Below, piece after piece: positions 35,460 through 43,760 of a DNA stretch of 64,000 nucleotides. Position numbers and translations under genes: made by a program. The notes beneath the pieces are model-generated. The model was not told where the DNA came from. It saw nothing but the letters and a program-made list of their open reading frames with translations, and made no database searches. The stretch comes from CAMLFJ01 sp040902305. Lineage in GTDB: Bacteria > Methylomirabilota > Methylomirabilia > Rokubacteriales > CSP1-6. The DNA is taken from assembly GCA_040902305.1 (NCBI GenBank), contig JBBDXN010000129.1, positions 1 to 64,000 on the forward strand. Direction: 5' to 3'. The stretch's first letter is position 1. Every line of letters begins with the position of its first letter.

Positions 35460-35488
35460 AGTGTAGGCGGGGGCGAAACCCCTGTCAA
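35460..35488 (-). promoter_or_regulatory. Strong sigma-70 promoter of the kinase-cyclase operon
   Basis: On the minus strand a perfect TTGACA (35488-35483), 17-nt spacer and TACACT (35465-35460). The kinase ATG (35449) follows 10 nt later, so the leader is only a few bases. It overlaps the end of the upstream activase-associated gene, so read-through from that operon remains possible. Confidence 0.65.
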
Positions 35489-36735
35489 AGACCGGGCGGC
35501 CCCTCCTCCCTCTCCCCTTGGGGAGAGGGCAGGGTGAGGGGCCGGGGCGAGAGCGGGCAGCCCGGCCCCATCGCCGCCTTCTTCTTCTCGATGATGTCGC
35601 CGGCGTACTTCTCGAGGTAGTGGGCGATGGTCTCGACGCGGATCTTCACCGAGCCGGCCGGCTTGGTCGAGTCCAGATCCTGGAAGGAGAAGAACAGCGT
35701 GCCGGAGCGCTCCACGATCTGCTGCACCGGGGTGTAGGTCGGCTGGTCCATCCCGCACTCGTAGCTGGCCAGGCGCACCACGCAGGCCACCCAGGGCATG
35801 CGCGCGGCCGCCTTGGCGCCCCAGAGGATCTCGTTGGTGTTGCTGCTGTAGGAGGACGGCCAGACATCACGAATGTCGAATGGGGACCGGATGTGTCCGG
35901 CCCGGACGTCCTCGCCGAAGGCCCAGTCCATCAGGTCGTCGTCGACCGGGAAGTATTGCGCCCAGAGCACCGGGTAGCCGTAGGCCTGCAGATCCACCTC
36001 GATCTCGTGGCCGATGCCCGGGTCCATGTGATACGGCCGGGCCAGGACGAGCAGGCAGGCCCGGTTCTCGCGCGCGCACCACTCGAGTATCTCTCGGCCC
36101 TTCCGGCGCAGGCGCGCGTTGAACTCGGTGAGGGCGCGATAGCCCGCCTGCACCGCGCGCGCGGTCTCCTCGGGGGTGAGCCCGGGGATCACGCCGCGGA
36201 GCCCCTCCCAGAGCTGCTTGGGCACGAGCCGGGGCTCGTCGAGCGAGACGAACGGCGCCGCGTAGCGGATGCCCTGCTCCGCGAAGACGTCGCGCTCCTT
36301 CATGAAGCCGGCCTTGATGTTCTCGGGCGCGGCCATGACCCGCGGGCAGGTGAGCGTGCGCGCCACGTGGCCGGACAGGAACGAGGGCAGGTTGTAGATC
36401 ATCGGCGAGAAGAGGATGTCGAGCTTCTCGCGCTGGCCGAAGATCAGCTCGCCGTAGTGGCCCGCGATGCACTTGACCGGGTAGCAGCAGTCGACGGTGC
36501 CGCGCCCCTTGCCGAACTGGCGCCCCTGCTCCTCCGAGGTGTCGGAGGAGAAGACGAGTCGGCGCGCATCCACCCCGAGCTCGCCGAAGAAGCCCACCCA
36601 GAACTGGTGGGTGGACCAGAGATTCAGGACGCGCGGGATGCCGATCCGGAGCTCAGCCCGCGACGGCGGGGGCGTCGGCGCGGGACCGGCGGAACGCGTC
36701 CTTCCGAACCATCTCGGCAACGTTAGGGTACTCAC
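35485..36735 (-). CDS. CoA-activase-associated protein (DUF2229/COG3580-like)
   Basis: A 416-residue protein similar to the second segment of giant acyl-CoA dehydratase activases. Landmarks are LRIGIPRVLNLWSTHQFW, then Cys residues in GTVDCCYPVKCIAGHYGE, LTCPRVMAAPEN, ACLLVLARPYHMDPGIGHEIE, and SYSSNTNEILWGAKAAARMP. Predicted to bind a nucleotide or an Fe-S cluster with its two neighbours. The GTG start is supported by GAGGAGGTCAAGC, even though it overlaps the activase gene by 83 nt. The last 20 residues (PLTLPSPQGERE) are encoded by a dispersed repeat and are probably not native. Confidence 0.75.
   Translation of the reverse strand: MSTLTLPRWFGRTRSAGPAPTPPPSRAELRIGIPRVLNLWSTHQFWVGFFGELGVDARRLVFSSDTSEEQGRQFGKGRGTVDCCYPVKCIAGHYGELIFGQREKLDILFSPMIYNLPSFLSGHVARTLTCPRVMAAPENIKAGFMKERDVFAEQGIRYAAPFVSLDEPRLVPKQLWEGLRGVIPGLTPEETARAVQAGYRALTEFNARLRRKGREILEWCARENRACLLVLARPYHMDPGIGHEIEVDLQAYGYPVLWAQYFPVDDDLMDWAFGEDVRAGHIRSPFDIRDVWPSSYSSNTNEILWGAKAAARMPWVACVVRLASYECGMDQPTYTPVQQIVERSGTLFFSFQDLDSTKPAGSVKIRVETIAHYLEKYAGDIIEKKKAAMGPGCPLSPRPLTLPSPQGEREEGPPGL
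35508..35541. repeat. Dispersed GC-rich palindromic repeat, copy A
   Basis: CCCTCTCCCC-TT-GGGGAGAGGG followed by CAGGGTGAGGGG. Same element as at 44976-45010 (inverted) and 60509-60544. Here it lies inside the 3-prime end of the upstream coding sequence. Confidence 0.85.
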
Positions 36736-38833
36736 GCTTGACCTCCTCGAGCTTCGACTTCACCTCGCGCAGCTCGTTCACGTCCTCGACCAGGCCCTTG
36801 GGGCAGGAGTTGCCGCTGATCACGCGCTCCCAGCCCGCGGCCAGCGGCAGCTTGCTCCAGGGCCGGCCCTTGGCGCCGGGGAGCTGCACGTCGATGAAGG
36901 TGCGCGTGCAGCTGATCGGGCACCACTTGCAGACCGTGGCGGGCGCGGTGGTGCTCGTGTAGGTGAGCGCCGCGATCGCCTCGAAGCCGCGGAAGCGGCT
37001 CGCGCGCCCGCCCGGCACCGCCCGCCAGTCCGCCGCGCAGAGCGCGGCCCCGATGGCCCCCGCCTCGCCCGAGTAGGGATGCAGCACGATGTCGGCCTCG
37101 GGCACCTTGCCGCGGATGAAATCCACCTGGGCCTTCACCACCGCCATGTTGCGATGGGTGCCGCCCTGGAGCACGAACTTGCGGCCGACCGATCTGAGAT
37201 TCTGCAGCTGACCGGCGTAGATCCACACGTTGATGGGCAGCACCGCGGCGAGCGCGGCCATGATCTCCTCGGCCGCCCAGCCCTTGCGCTGCTGGTTGAC
37301 GATGTCGGACTGGAGAAAGACCCCGCAGCCCATCGCGAGCGTCGGCATGGCCTTCGCGGCGAAGGCCCGGTCGGCATACGCCTCGAGGGGGATCGAGTAG
37401 CGCTCGGCCACGCCCTGCAGGAACGCGCCGTTGCCGGAAGAGCACTGCGAGTTCAGCCGGAAGTCGGCCACCGTGCCCTGGCGGAGGATCATGATCTTGA
37501 CGTCGGTGCCGCCGACGTCACAGATCACGTCGGCGTCGGGATGGAAGTGCAGCGTGCCGGTGGCGTGCGCCACCGTCTCCACCACCGCCACGTCGGCCCC
37601 GACCACGTCCCTCAAGAGGTCCTTGCCGTAGCCGGTCAGGGCGAGCCCGCCGACTTCCGTGTAGCCGGCCTCCCGGACCTGGCGGAACAGCGACTGGGCG
37701 TCCTCGATCGGATTGCCCTTCGAGAGCGCGTAGCAGGTGAACAGCAGCTCCTTCTCCGGCGAGAGCACCACCGCCTTGGCGGTGGTGCTGCCGAAGTCGC
37801 AGCCGACCAGCACCGGGCCCACCGGAGCGGCGGAGCGGGCCGCGGTCGAGCGCTTGAGATCGTACTCGGCCACGAACGCGGTCAGATCGTCGGCGCCGGA
37901 GACGAGCGCGCGCCCGCCCGCCTTGGCCTTCTCCTCCTGCTGGCCTTCTTCCACCCACCAGCGCAGCCGGTCGCGGCCCTCGTAGACCGCCACGCTCTCC
38001 GCCTCGCCCCCGCCGATCTCCACGCAGCCGAGGCAGGCGTAGTACAGCGCCTCCGCGGGCACCGTGATCAGGGAGGCCAGGTCGCGACCCTCGGGCAGGG
38101 CGAGCTTCCGCTGCTCCCACAGCTTGCCCAGGTGATGACGCCACGCTTCCTGGAGCCCCCTGAAGAAGAGGTTCGGGCCGCCCAGCAACAGGACCTCGGG
38201 GGCCGGGGTATTGCCCTTGGTGAGGGTGGCCAGGTTCTGGTAGACCACCGCCTCGAACAAGCTCGCGATGATCTCCTCGACCGGCACGCCGGTCTTCACC
38301 AGACTATTGGCGTCCGTTTCCGCGAAGATGCCGCACTTGCTGCTGACCTTGTGCAGGCTCATGCCCGCGTAGGGCATGGCGGCGAGCTGTTCGCTCGTCA
38401 CCTGGAGCTTCCGCGCGGTCTTCTCGATGAAGGTGCCGGTGCCGCCGCTGCACGCCGACTGCATGTAGACCTGCTTGGAGCGGCCGGTGCCGGTCGCGGT
38501 GAAGAAGATCGTCTTCATGTCCTCGCCGCCGATCTCCGACACGAAGCGCACGTCCGGGTGAAGCTGCTCGACGCAGGCGGCCACCGCGACCACCTCCTGG
38601 ATCATCTTGGCCCCGACCAGCGGTCCCAGCAGGCCGGCCCCGGAACCGGTGAAGAAGACGCGGGCGCGGCCCGCGGCCACCTGGGCCTCGTCCTCCATCC
38701 GGCCCAGGAACTCCAGCACCTTCTCGGCCTGGCGCGTGTTGTGGCGCTGGTAGTCCTGCCACACCACGCGGCCATCCTCGACGGCGACCGCCTTCACCGT
38801 CGTGGAGCCGACATCCATCCCGATCAGCCTCAT
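36653..38833 (-). CDS. Tandem BcrAD/BadFG-type ATPase activator (2-hydroxyacyl-CoA dehydratase activase)
   Basis: A 726-residue protein with two ASKHA-type ATPase domains. Domain 1 (about 1-300) begins MRLIGMDVGSTTVKAVAV and has C128 in SACSGGTGTFIEKTA. Domain 2 (about 345-640) begins VLVGCDFGSTTAKAVVLS and has SQCSSGNGAFLQGVA. In HgdC/BadG these Cys residues hold a [4Fe-4S] cluster at the dimer interface, so this chain may form that dimer internally. The C-terminus adds a Cys cluster (CKWCPISC ... SCPKG). Such activators use ATP to push an electron into a radical dehydratase or reductase. Start is chosen where ATG overlaps the previous stop (TGATG). Confidence 0.85.
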   Translation of the reverse strand: MRLIGMDVGSTTVKAVAVEDGRVVWQDYQRHNTRQAEKVLEFLGRMEDEAQVAAGRARVFFTGSGAGLLGPLVGAKMIQEVVAVAACVEQLHPDVRFVSEIGGEDMKTIFFTATGTGRSKQVYMQSACSGGTGTFIEKTARKLQVTSEQLAAMPYAGMSLHKVSSKCGIFAETDANSLVKTGVPVEEIIASLFEAVVYQNLATLTKGNTPAPEVLLLGGPNLFFRGLQEAWRHHLGKLWEQRKLALPEGRDLASLITVPAEALYYACLGCVEIGGGEAESVAVYEGRDRLRWWVEEGQQEEKAKAGGRALVSGADDLTAFVAEYDLKRSTAARSAAPVGPVLVGCDFGSTTAKAVVLSPEKELLFTCYALSKGNPIEDAQSLFRQVREAGYTEVGGLALTGYGKDLLRDVVGADVAVVETVAHATGTLHFHPDADVICDVGGTDVKIMILRQGTVADFRLNSQCSSGNGAFLQGVAERYSIPLEAYADRAFAAKAMPTLAMGCGVFLQSDIVNQQRKGWAAEEIMAALAAVLPINVWIYAGQLQNLRSVGRKFVLQGGTHRNMAVVKAQVDFIRGKVPEADIVLHPYSGEAGAIGAALCAADWRAVPGGRASRFRGFEAIAALTYTSTTAPATVCKWCPISCTRTFIDVQLPGAKGRPWSKLPLAAGWERVISGNSCPKGLVEDVNELREVKSKLEEVKREYPNVAEMVRKDAFRRSRADAPAVAG

Positions 38834-40383
38834 CACTTCGCCCGCTGCGCCACGTGCAGCACCAGATTCGCGGCCTGCCCGGCGCAACCCATATGGGGAA
38901 CGTTATAGGTCGCGCGCTTCATCCTCGGATGCGCGGCCAGATACGCGCGCACCTGGTGAAGCGTCATGCCACTCCGGGCGAGCGCCTCGTCGAACTCGCC
39001 CTGGGCCCGCTTCTTGGCCTCGGTGAGGATCATCTGGCAGCGCGAGAGCGCGTGCACCTCGGCGTCGCCCTTGATCTCGAGCGGGGCGTAGAGCAGATCG
39101 GGGTACTTGCCGATCACGCCGGCCATCGCCCCGATGCTCATGGTGTTGGGCATGCAGGAATACGGCGACAGCTCGCAGATCATGTGGGCCTTCTTCTTCT
39201 GGTGGGCCCAGATCGCCTTGCCGACCAGCATGTCGCCCTCGCCGCCGTCGAGGCGGCTGTGGAAGTAGGGCGCGGCCAGGCGGCGCAGCTCGAGCTGGTG
39301 CGGAATGTCGCGGGGCAGGTTGCCCATGGCGCGGCGCAGCCGGCCGACGATGGCCCGGTAGATCGCCTGCACGGTCCGCCCGAGGCCCAGCTTGAGCCGC
39401 GCACCCTTCTCGATGCCCGAGTAGTCCTCGAAGCGCTGCAGCCCCAGGCGCAGCAGGTAGTCCATCCACACCGTGATGCCGGCCGGATAGACCTCGGCCC
39501 CCTCGGCCTCGAGCCAGCGGTGGATATTGTAGTTGGGGTCGCCCTCCACGGTCTGGAGGTAGAACTCGCCGGTGATCTTCACGGTGGGCTTCACGCGGAG
39601 TCGATCCACCTCGATCGCGTCGAACTTCCGCCGGATCTCCCGCATCGCCTTCGTGAAGTAACCGGTGGTGAGAAACCACAGGACCGATCGCCAGGGCCCG
39701 CGCTTCGGCCGGTTGCGGAAGGCCTGGTACAGGAGCTCCACCGACTCCTTGACCACCGCCTCGGTCTGGCCCGCCACCACCTCGTACGGCCGCACCTGGT
39801 ACTCGAGGTCCTGGACGAGATCGGTGCAGAAGATGGCCCAGAGGCAGCCGAGCGTGACCGGCAGGTTGAGGTCGAGGCCGTCGCCCATCTCCGCTTTCTG
39901 GTCGAGCTGGTCCTGAGCGAGGAGGAACATGCGGAAGGCGCCGAGCCCGGAGTTGCGCAGGGCCAGCTCGTAGCTCTGGTGGTATTGCCCGAAGCGGCAG
40001 GCCCCGCAGGAGCCGGCGGTGAGGTAAACGAACTTCTTGTTCACGTCCTCGGCGCTGGTCGCTTTCGCCTCTTTCTTCAGGAAGTTGACCAGGTTGCCGG
40101 TGGTGAAGCTGGTCGGGCAGCACTGGCCGATGTCGGCTACCTCGCGGCCGGTGAGCAGGTCGTCCCGGGTGGCCACCGGCAGGACCTGCGCCTTGTGCCC
40201 GCCGCTCTCCAGCACCGCTTGCAAGATTCGCTCGACGCGCCAGTGCAGGCCGCCGAAGAGCACGGTGACCGAGTCGCGCTCCGCGCGGGTGAAGGGCCGC
40301 GGAGTATAGGCCCGGTAGTGTGATGCGCCGGGCCGCTCGCCCGCGCGCCGGTCGGTTGCCCGCTCAGTGCTTGCCGTGGCCAT
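38833..40383 (-). CDS. CoA-activase-associated protein (HgdB/COG3581-like)
   Basis: A 516-residue protein related to the C-terminal part of fused acyl-CoA dehydratase activases and more distantly to HgdB. Cys-containing motifs suited to Fe-S binding are DIGQCCPTSFTTGNLVNF, LTAGSCGACRFGQYHQSYEL, LSPYSCMPNTMSIGAMAGV and MGCAGQAANLV. No membrane segments. Start ATG 40383 has AGGAGGACGC upstream. It overlaps the ferritin-like gene by 20 nt and the activator by 1 nt. Presumably forms an electron-transfer or catalytic complex with the activator; the reaction is not known. Confidence 0.75.
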   Translation of the reverse strand: MATASTERATDRRAGERPGASHYRAYTPRPFTRAERDSVTVLFGGLHWRVERILQAVLESGGHKAQVLPVATRDDLLTGREVADIGQCCPTSFTTGNLVNFLKKEAKATSAEDVNKKFVYLTAGSCGACRFGQYHQSYELALRNSGLGAFRMFLLAQDQLDQKAEMGDGLDLNLPVTLGCLWAIFCTDLVQDLEYQVRPYEVVAGQTEAVVKESVELLYQAFRNRPKRGPWRSVLWFLTTGYFTKAMREIRRKFDAIEVDRLRVKPTVKITGEFYLQTVEGDPNYNIHRWLEAEGAEVYPAGITVWMDYLLRLGLQRFEDYSGIEKGARLKLGLGRTVQAIYRAIVGRLRRAMGNLPRDIPHQLELRRLAAPYFHSRLDGGEGDMLVGKAIWAHQKKKAHMICELSPYSCMPNTMSIGAMAGVIGKYPDLLYAPLEIKGDAEVHALSRCQMILTEAKKRAQGEFDEALARSGMTLHQVRAYLAAHPRMKRATYNVPHMGCAGQAANLVLHVAQRAK

Positions 40384-41197
40384 TGCGTCCTCCTGTACGT
40401 GCGGGAACGCCCTCGGCGCTCCCCACGTGGCGGTCCATCCACGACTCGAGGAGCTGCACGGTCTCGAAGCCGGGCAGGCGCCGGATCGTCTCGTCGACCT
40501 TGCCGGCCGCCGCCCGGCCCTCGGGCCCCCCGAACAGATAGGTGCCGAGGAAGCGCAGCTCGCCATCGGGCTGCACGCCGCTGCCCACCGGAGCCCAGAA
40601 CCGGTCCACCAGGATGCGCGCGACCCGGGCGACGGCCCGGCGCTGCAGGCGCAGCTCGGCCTGGCGGTAGTAGAAGAAGAAGTGCCGCGACTCGTCCAGC
40701 ACGATCCGCTCGAGCAGATCGGCGAGCACCGGGTGATCGGTCAGCGCGGCCAGCCGCCGATAGCCGGTGAGCGTGGTCAGCTCGTTGATGGCGCCCCAGG
40801 TCATGTGCACCGCGCAGAAGTCGGGCCAGGCTTTCGACACCATCGCGGTCGCCGCCGCCTCGAGCCGCTTGGACCACGGCTCCTGCCCGCGGGGCAAGGG
40901 CCGATCGCCCACCGGCGAGCCGGCCGCTTCCAGGAAGCGCTGGAGGGCCAGGCCGTGGAAGGTCTCCTCGTAGACCCAGCAGGCCAGGAAGGTGGCAACG
41001 TCCGGGTCGTCGATGGCACGGGTGGCGAGCAGGGACCGCAGGTAGATGATGGTGTGGCTCTCGATGTCCTGCATGAAGCGCATGGCCCGGAGAGCCCCAG
41101 GGGACACCGGATGCCGCGGGACCGCGGCCCAGTCGACGGCCGCCAGGTCGACCGCTCTCGACCGCCCGACGTAGGTGTCGATGTCGAAAGCTGGCAT
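40364..41197 (-). CDS. Ferritin-like diiron protein (acyl-ACP desaturase/oxygenase-like)
   Basis: A 277-residue helical protein with a full carboxylate-bridged diiron ligand set: Glu in MQDIESHTIIYL, Glu-Glu-x-x-His in WVYEETFHGLALQRFL, Glu in AINELTTL, and Glu-x-x-His in VLDESRHFFFYYRQ. This spacing fits the acyl-ACP desaturase and related N-oxygenase families. It is the first gene of the operon feeding the activase genes, which is unusual because activases are oxygen-labile. It could be an oxygen scavenger, an oxygenase or a desaturase. Confidence 0.75.
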   Translation of the reverse strand: MPAFDIDTYVGRSRAVDLAAVDWAAVPRHPVSPGALRAMRFMQDIESHTIIYLRSLLATRAIDDPDVATFLACWVYEETFHGLALQRFLEAAGSPVGDRPLPRGQEPWSKRLEAAATAMVSKAWPDFCAVHMTWGAINELTTLTGYRRLAALTDHPVLADLLERIVLDESRHFFFYYRQAELRLQRRAVARVARILVDRFWAPVGSGVQPDGELRFLGTYLFGGPEGRAAAGKVDETIRRLPGFETVQLLESWMDRHVGSAEGVPARTGGRNGHGKH

Positions 41198-41209
41198 CGG
41201 TCATCTCAA

Positions 41210-41238
41210 CTCATACGCCACTGCCGGGGGCATTTCAA
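41210..41238 (-). promoter_or_regulatory. Sigma-70 promoter of the diiron-activase operon
   Basis: Minus strand TTGAAA (41238-41233), 17-nt spacer, TATGAG (41215-41210), then 12 nt to the diiron-protein ATG (41197). No Shine-Dalgarno sequence is evident. Confidence 0.6.
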
Positions 41239-41253
41239 GGGTCATGCCCTGAA

Positions 41254-41904
41254 CTACGGGCCCGCGGGTCGGCTCGGATCTGCGGCGGGCGGCCCCGGGC
41301 AATGCGCCTGGACCAGCTCGGCCAGCCCGCCACCGCGCGGCACCGGGTCGAGCGGGCCGACCACGGCACGATGGCGGATGACCCCGTCGCGGTCGACCAG
41401 GAAGATCCCCTGCTCCATGGCGGTCATGGCGTGGTGGTGCAGCCGGCGGACGAAGTTCCGGTTCATGACGTCGAGCCAGGCGCCCCGGATCTGGGGCCCG
41501 CCATCGCCGTGGGTGAAAGCGTAGGAGAAGCTCACGACCGCGGAGCGCGTCGCCTCGAGCGCGCCACGGTCGCCGAGCCCGTAGACCGCGAAGAGCCGCT
41601 TGTCGGGATCGCAGACGAAGGGGTAGGGGGTCGGGCTATGACCGAAGAAGATGCGGGCGGACTGCAGCAGGTTGGGGCCGACCTGGATGATCTCGGTGCC
41701 CGCGGCCCGCAGCCGGTCGTAGCCTTCGCGCATGCCGTCCATGTAGACCCGACAGAAGGGGCAGGTGAAGCCTCGCGAGAACCAGACGACGACGTTGCGC
41801 CGGCCCCGGTACGCGGACAGCTCGACCGTCTCGCCCTGCACCGAGGTCAGGCTGAACAGCGGCGCCGGCTGGCCGACCCCCGGAGGCTCGGGAACGGACG
41901 CCAC
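41254..41904 (-). CDS. Peroxiredoxin-like (AhpC/TSA family) protein
   Basis: A 216-residue thioredoxin-fold protein. Peroxidatic Cys in VVWFSRGFTCPFCRVYMDGM, preceded by GVGQPAPLFSLTSVQGETVEL, the usual start of AhpC/TSA domains. The C-terminal part has IFLVDRDGVIRHRAVVGP. Probably reduces peroxides. The second Cys of the CPFC pair may be the resolving residue, which differs from typical 2-Cys enzymes. GTG start; TATCCT lies 6 nt upstream, suggesting a leaderless transcript. Confidence 0.83.
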   Translation of the reverse strand: MASVPEPPGVGQPAPLFSLTSVQGETVELSAYRGRRNVVVWFSRGFTCPFCRVYMDGMREGYDRLRAAGTEIIQVGPNLLQSARIFFGHSPTPYPFVCDPDKRLFAVYGLGDRGALEATRSAVVSFSYAFTHGDGGPQIRGAWLDVMNRNFVRRLHHHAMTAMEQGIFLVDRDGVIRHRAVVGPLDPVPRGGGLAELVQAHCPGPPAADPSRPAGP

Positions 41905-41910
41905 GAGCCG

Positions 41911-41916
41911 AGGATA
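41911..41916 (-). promoter_or_regulatory. -10 element TATCCT, leaderless spacing
   Basis: Minus-strand TATCCT ends 6 nt before the GTG of the peroxiredoxin gene. No Shine-Dalgarno sequence or good -35. Confidence 0.3.
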
Positions 41917-41965
41917 ACACGCAGGTCGCGGGAGCCCGCCCGGACGGCCGCCCTTGACTCATAGA

Positions 41966-41995
41966 TTGACGGGGCTGGCCTCGGCTCGCTACCCT
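41966..41995 (+). promoter_or_regulatory. Sigma-70 promoter (TTGACG/TACCCT)
   Basis: TTGACG (41966-41971), 18-nt spacer, TACCCT (41990-41995), then 12 nt to the GTG at 42008. The TACCCT hexamer is the same as that upstream of the TPP enzyme. Confidence 0.55.
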
Positions 41996-42007
41996 CGCGG
42001 GTAAGCA

Positions 42008-42697
42008 GTGAGCACGATCAAGATCGTCTACGACTTCGCGTTCCCCGACGGCGGCTCGAAGTCCTATACCGTCGAGCTGGACCGCGCGAGCCTCTCCTTC
42101 CAGCCGGCCGGACCCGAGCGGCCGCCCGACTGGGCCCGGCTCGAGAACCACCAGTGCGGCCACTGCCCGCTCGAGCCGGCCGAGCACCCCTACTGCCCGG
42201 TGGCTACCAACCTGGCGGCCCTGGTGGAATTCTTCAAGGACAAGGCCTCGGTCGCCGAGGCCACCGTGACCGTCACCACCGAGGAGCGGGTCTACATCAA
42301 GGACCTCCCTCTCCAGCGCGGGATCTTCGGCATCTTCGGCCTCGTCATGGCCACGAGCTCCTGCCCCTACATGGACTTCCTCAAGCCGATGGCCCGCTTC
42401 CACCTGCCGTTCTCGACGGCGGAGGAGACCATCGTGCGGTCGGTGTCCATGTATCTCCTCCGCCAGTACTTCGTGGCCAAGCGCGGCGAGCAGCCCGATC
42501 TGGGTCTCGAGCACCTCGAGACGCACTACGAGAACATCCAGAAGGTCAACGACGGCATCCTGGAGCGCATCAAGGGCGTGGTGAAGAACGACGCCGACCT
42601 CAACGCCCTCATCATCCTCCAGGGCTTCGCCGACCTGCTCACGATGGCGATCTCGAAGGATCTCTCCAAGATCGAGCCGCTCTTCTTCCGCAAGTAG
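42008..42697 (+). CDS. Conserved protein of unknown function with N-terminal Cys cluster
   Basis: A 229-residue soluble protein. The N-terminal ~60 residues form beta strands (TIKIVYDFAFPDGGSKSYTVEL). They are followed by a Cys-rich patch, HQCGHCPLEPAEHPYCPVAT, and a single SSCPYMDFLKPMARFHLPF. These look like a metal or Fe-S site. The C-terminal half is helical and amphipathic. I do not recognise the family with certainty. GTG start follows a good promoter. It is monocistronic and ends in a convergent region full of hairpins. Confidence 0.7.
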   Translation: MSTIKIVYDFAFPDGGSKSYTVELDRASLSFQPAGPERPPDWARLENHQCGHCPLEPAEHPYCPVATNLAALVEFFKDKASVAEATVTVTTEERVYIKDLPLQRGIFGIFGLVMATSSCPYMDFLKPMARFHLPFSTAEETIVRSVSMYLLRQYFVAKRGEQPDLGLEHLETHYENIQKVNDGILERIKGVVKNDADLNALIILQGFADLLTMAISKDLSKIEPLFFRK

Positions 42698-42702
42698 TCA
42701 TC

Positions 42703-42783
42703 GAAGGGGGCCCCTTCTGAGGTCTAAGAGGGGGGCCCCCTCCGAGCCTCCCCCAGAGCGGATTGCGCCGGCCAAGCCGGCGC
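42703..42783. terminator. Three hairpins between convergent genes
   Basis: Perfect stems at 42703-42717 (GAAGGGG/CCCCTTC), 42728-42742 (GAGGGGG/CCCCCTC) and 42765-42783 (GCGCCGGC, loop CAA, GCCGGCGC). Likely bidirectional transcription stops. No U-tract follows, so they may be factor-assisted or REP-like. Confidence 0.55.
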
Positions 42784-42827
42784 TCGAACGTCGCCCGGTC
42801 GCACACGCCTCTAGCTGACCACAGACG

Positions 42828-43760
42828 TCAGCGGCCGTCTTTGTCCAGCACCTCCTTGATCTGCTCCACCGGCACCGCGATCTTCACGCCGGCGCGCTCT
42901 TCCTGTAGCAGCATGGCCACGCGGGAGTCCCGCTCGCTCCAGCCGCGGTTCATCGCTTCGGTCAGCTCCTCGAGGGCCAGATTGGCCATTCTCATAGGCA
43001 CGCCGAGCTCGCGCCCGAGGGCCACCGCCAGCGAGACGTCCTTGTGGCTCAGGCGCAGGCTGAACGCGGGCGGATCGAAGGTGCCGGGCAGGAACTGATC
43101 CGCGAGGCCGTCGAAGGTGCGCCGGCGCCCCCCCGCCCCCTGCCGCACCGCCTTCCAGAGCGTGAGCGCGTCCACCCCGCCCTTGACCCCCATGGTGAAG
43201 ACCTCGGCGAGCGCGGTCTGCACCGCGTAACCCGCGCAGTTGTGCACGAGCTTGGCCACCGAGCCCGCGCCGATCGGCCCCACGTAGTACGGCTGGTCGC
43301 CGATGGCGTCCAGCACCGGCTTGAAGCGATCGTAGACCTCACGGTCGCCGCCGATCCACAGCGCGAGCTTGCGCGACTTGGCGCCCTTGGGCCCGCCGCT
43401 CACCGGCGCGTCGAGCACGTGGATGCCCTTCTCCTTGAACGCGGGGTAGAGCCGCCGCATCAGCGCGGGCGAGTTCGTGCTGAGATCGAAGTAGGCCGCG
43501 CCCTCCTTCATCCCGTGGATGAGCCCGTCCGGGCCGAGGGCGACCTGTTCCACCTCCTTCGGCCCGGGGAGCGAGGTGAAGACGACCTCCGCGCCCTCCG
43601 CCACCTGGCGGGGCGTGCCCTTCCAGATCGCGCCGGCCTTCAGATGCGGCGCCGCCGCCTCGCGCCGCACGTCGCTCACTTGCAGCTCGTGGCCCCCCGC
43701 CTGGAGATTGGACGCCATGCTGGCGCCCATGGTGCCCAGCCCGATGAACCCGACCTTCAT
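42828..43760 (-). CDS. 3-Hydroxyisobutyrate dehydrogenase family protein
   Basis: A 310-residue beta-hydroxyacid dehydrogenase. NAD motif KVGFIGLGTMGASMASNLQAGG, substrate loop LDAPVSGGPKGAKSRKL, and the catalytic Lys in GAGSVAKLVHNCAGY. The reaction is NAD(P)-dependent oxidation of a 3-hydroxy acid such as 3-hydroxyisobutyrate or tartronate. Its ATG overlaps the CMD gene stop by 4 nt, so the two form an operon. Confidence 0.9.
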   Translation of the reverse strand: MKVGFIGLGTMGASMASNLQAGGHELQVSDVRREAAAPHLKAGAIWKGTPRQVAEGAEVVFTSLPGPKEVEQVALGPDGLIHGMKEGAAYFDLSTNSPALMRRLYPAFKEKGIHVLDAPVSGGPKGAKSRKLALWIGGDREVYDRFKPVLDAIGDQPYYVGPIGAGSVAKLVHNCAGYAVQTALAEVFTMGVKGGVDALTLWKAVRQGAGGRRRTFDGLADQFLPGTFDPPAFSLRLSHKDVSLAVALGRELGVPMRMANLALEELTEAMNRGWSERDSRVAMLLQEERAGVKIAVPVEQIKEVLDKDGR

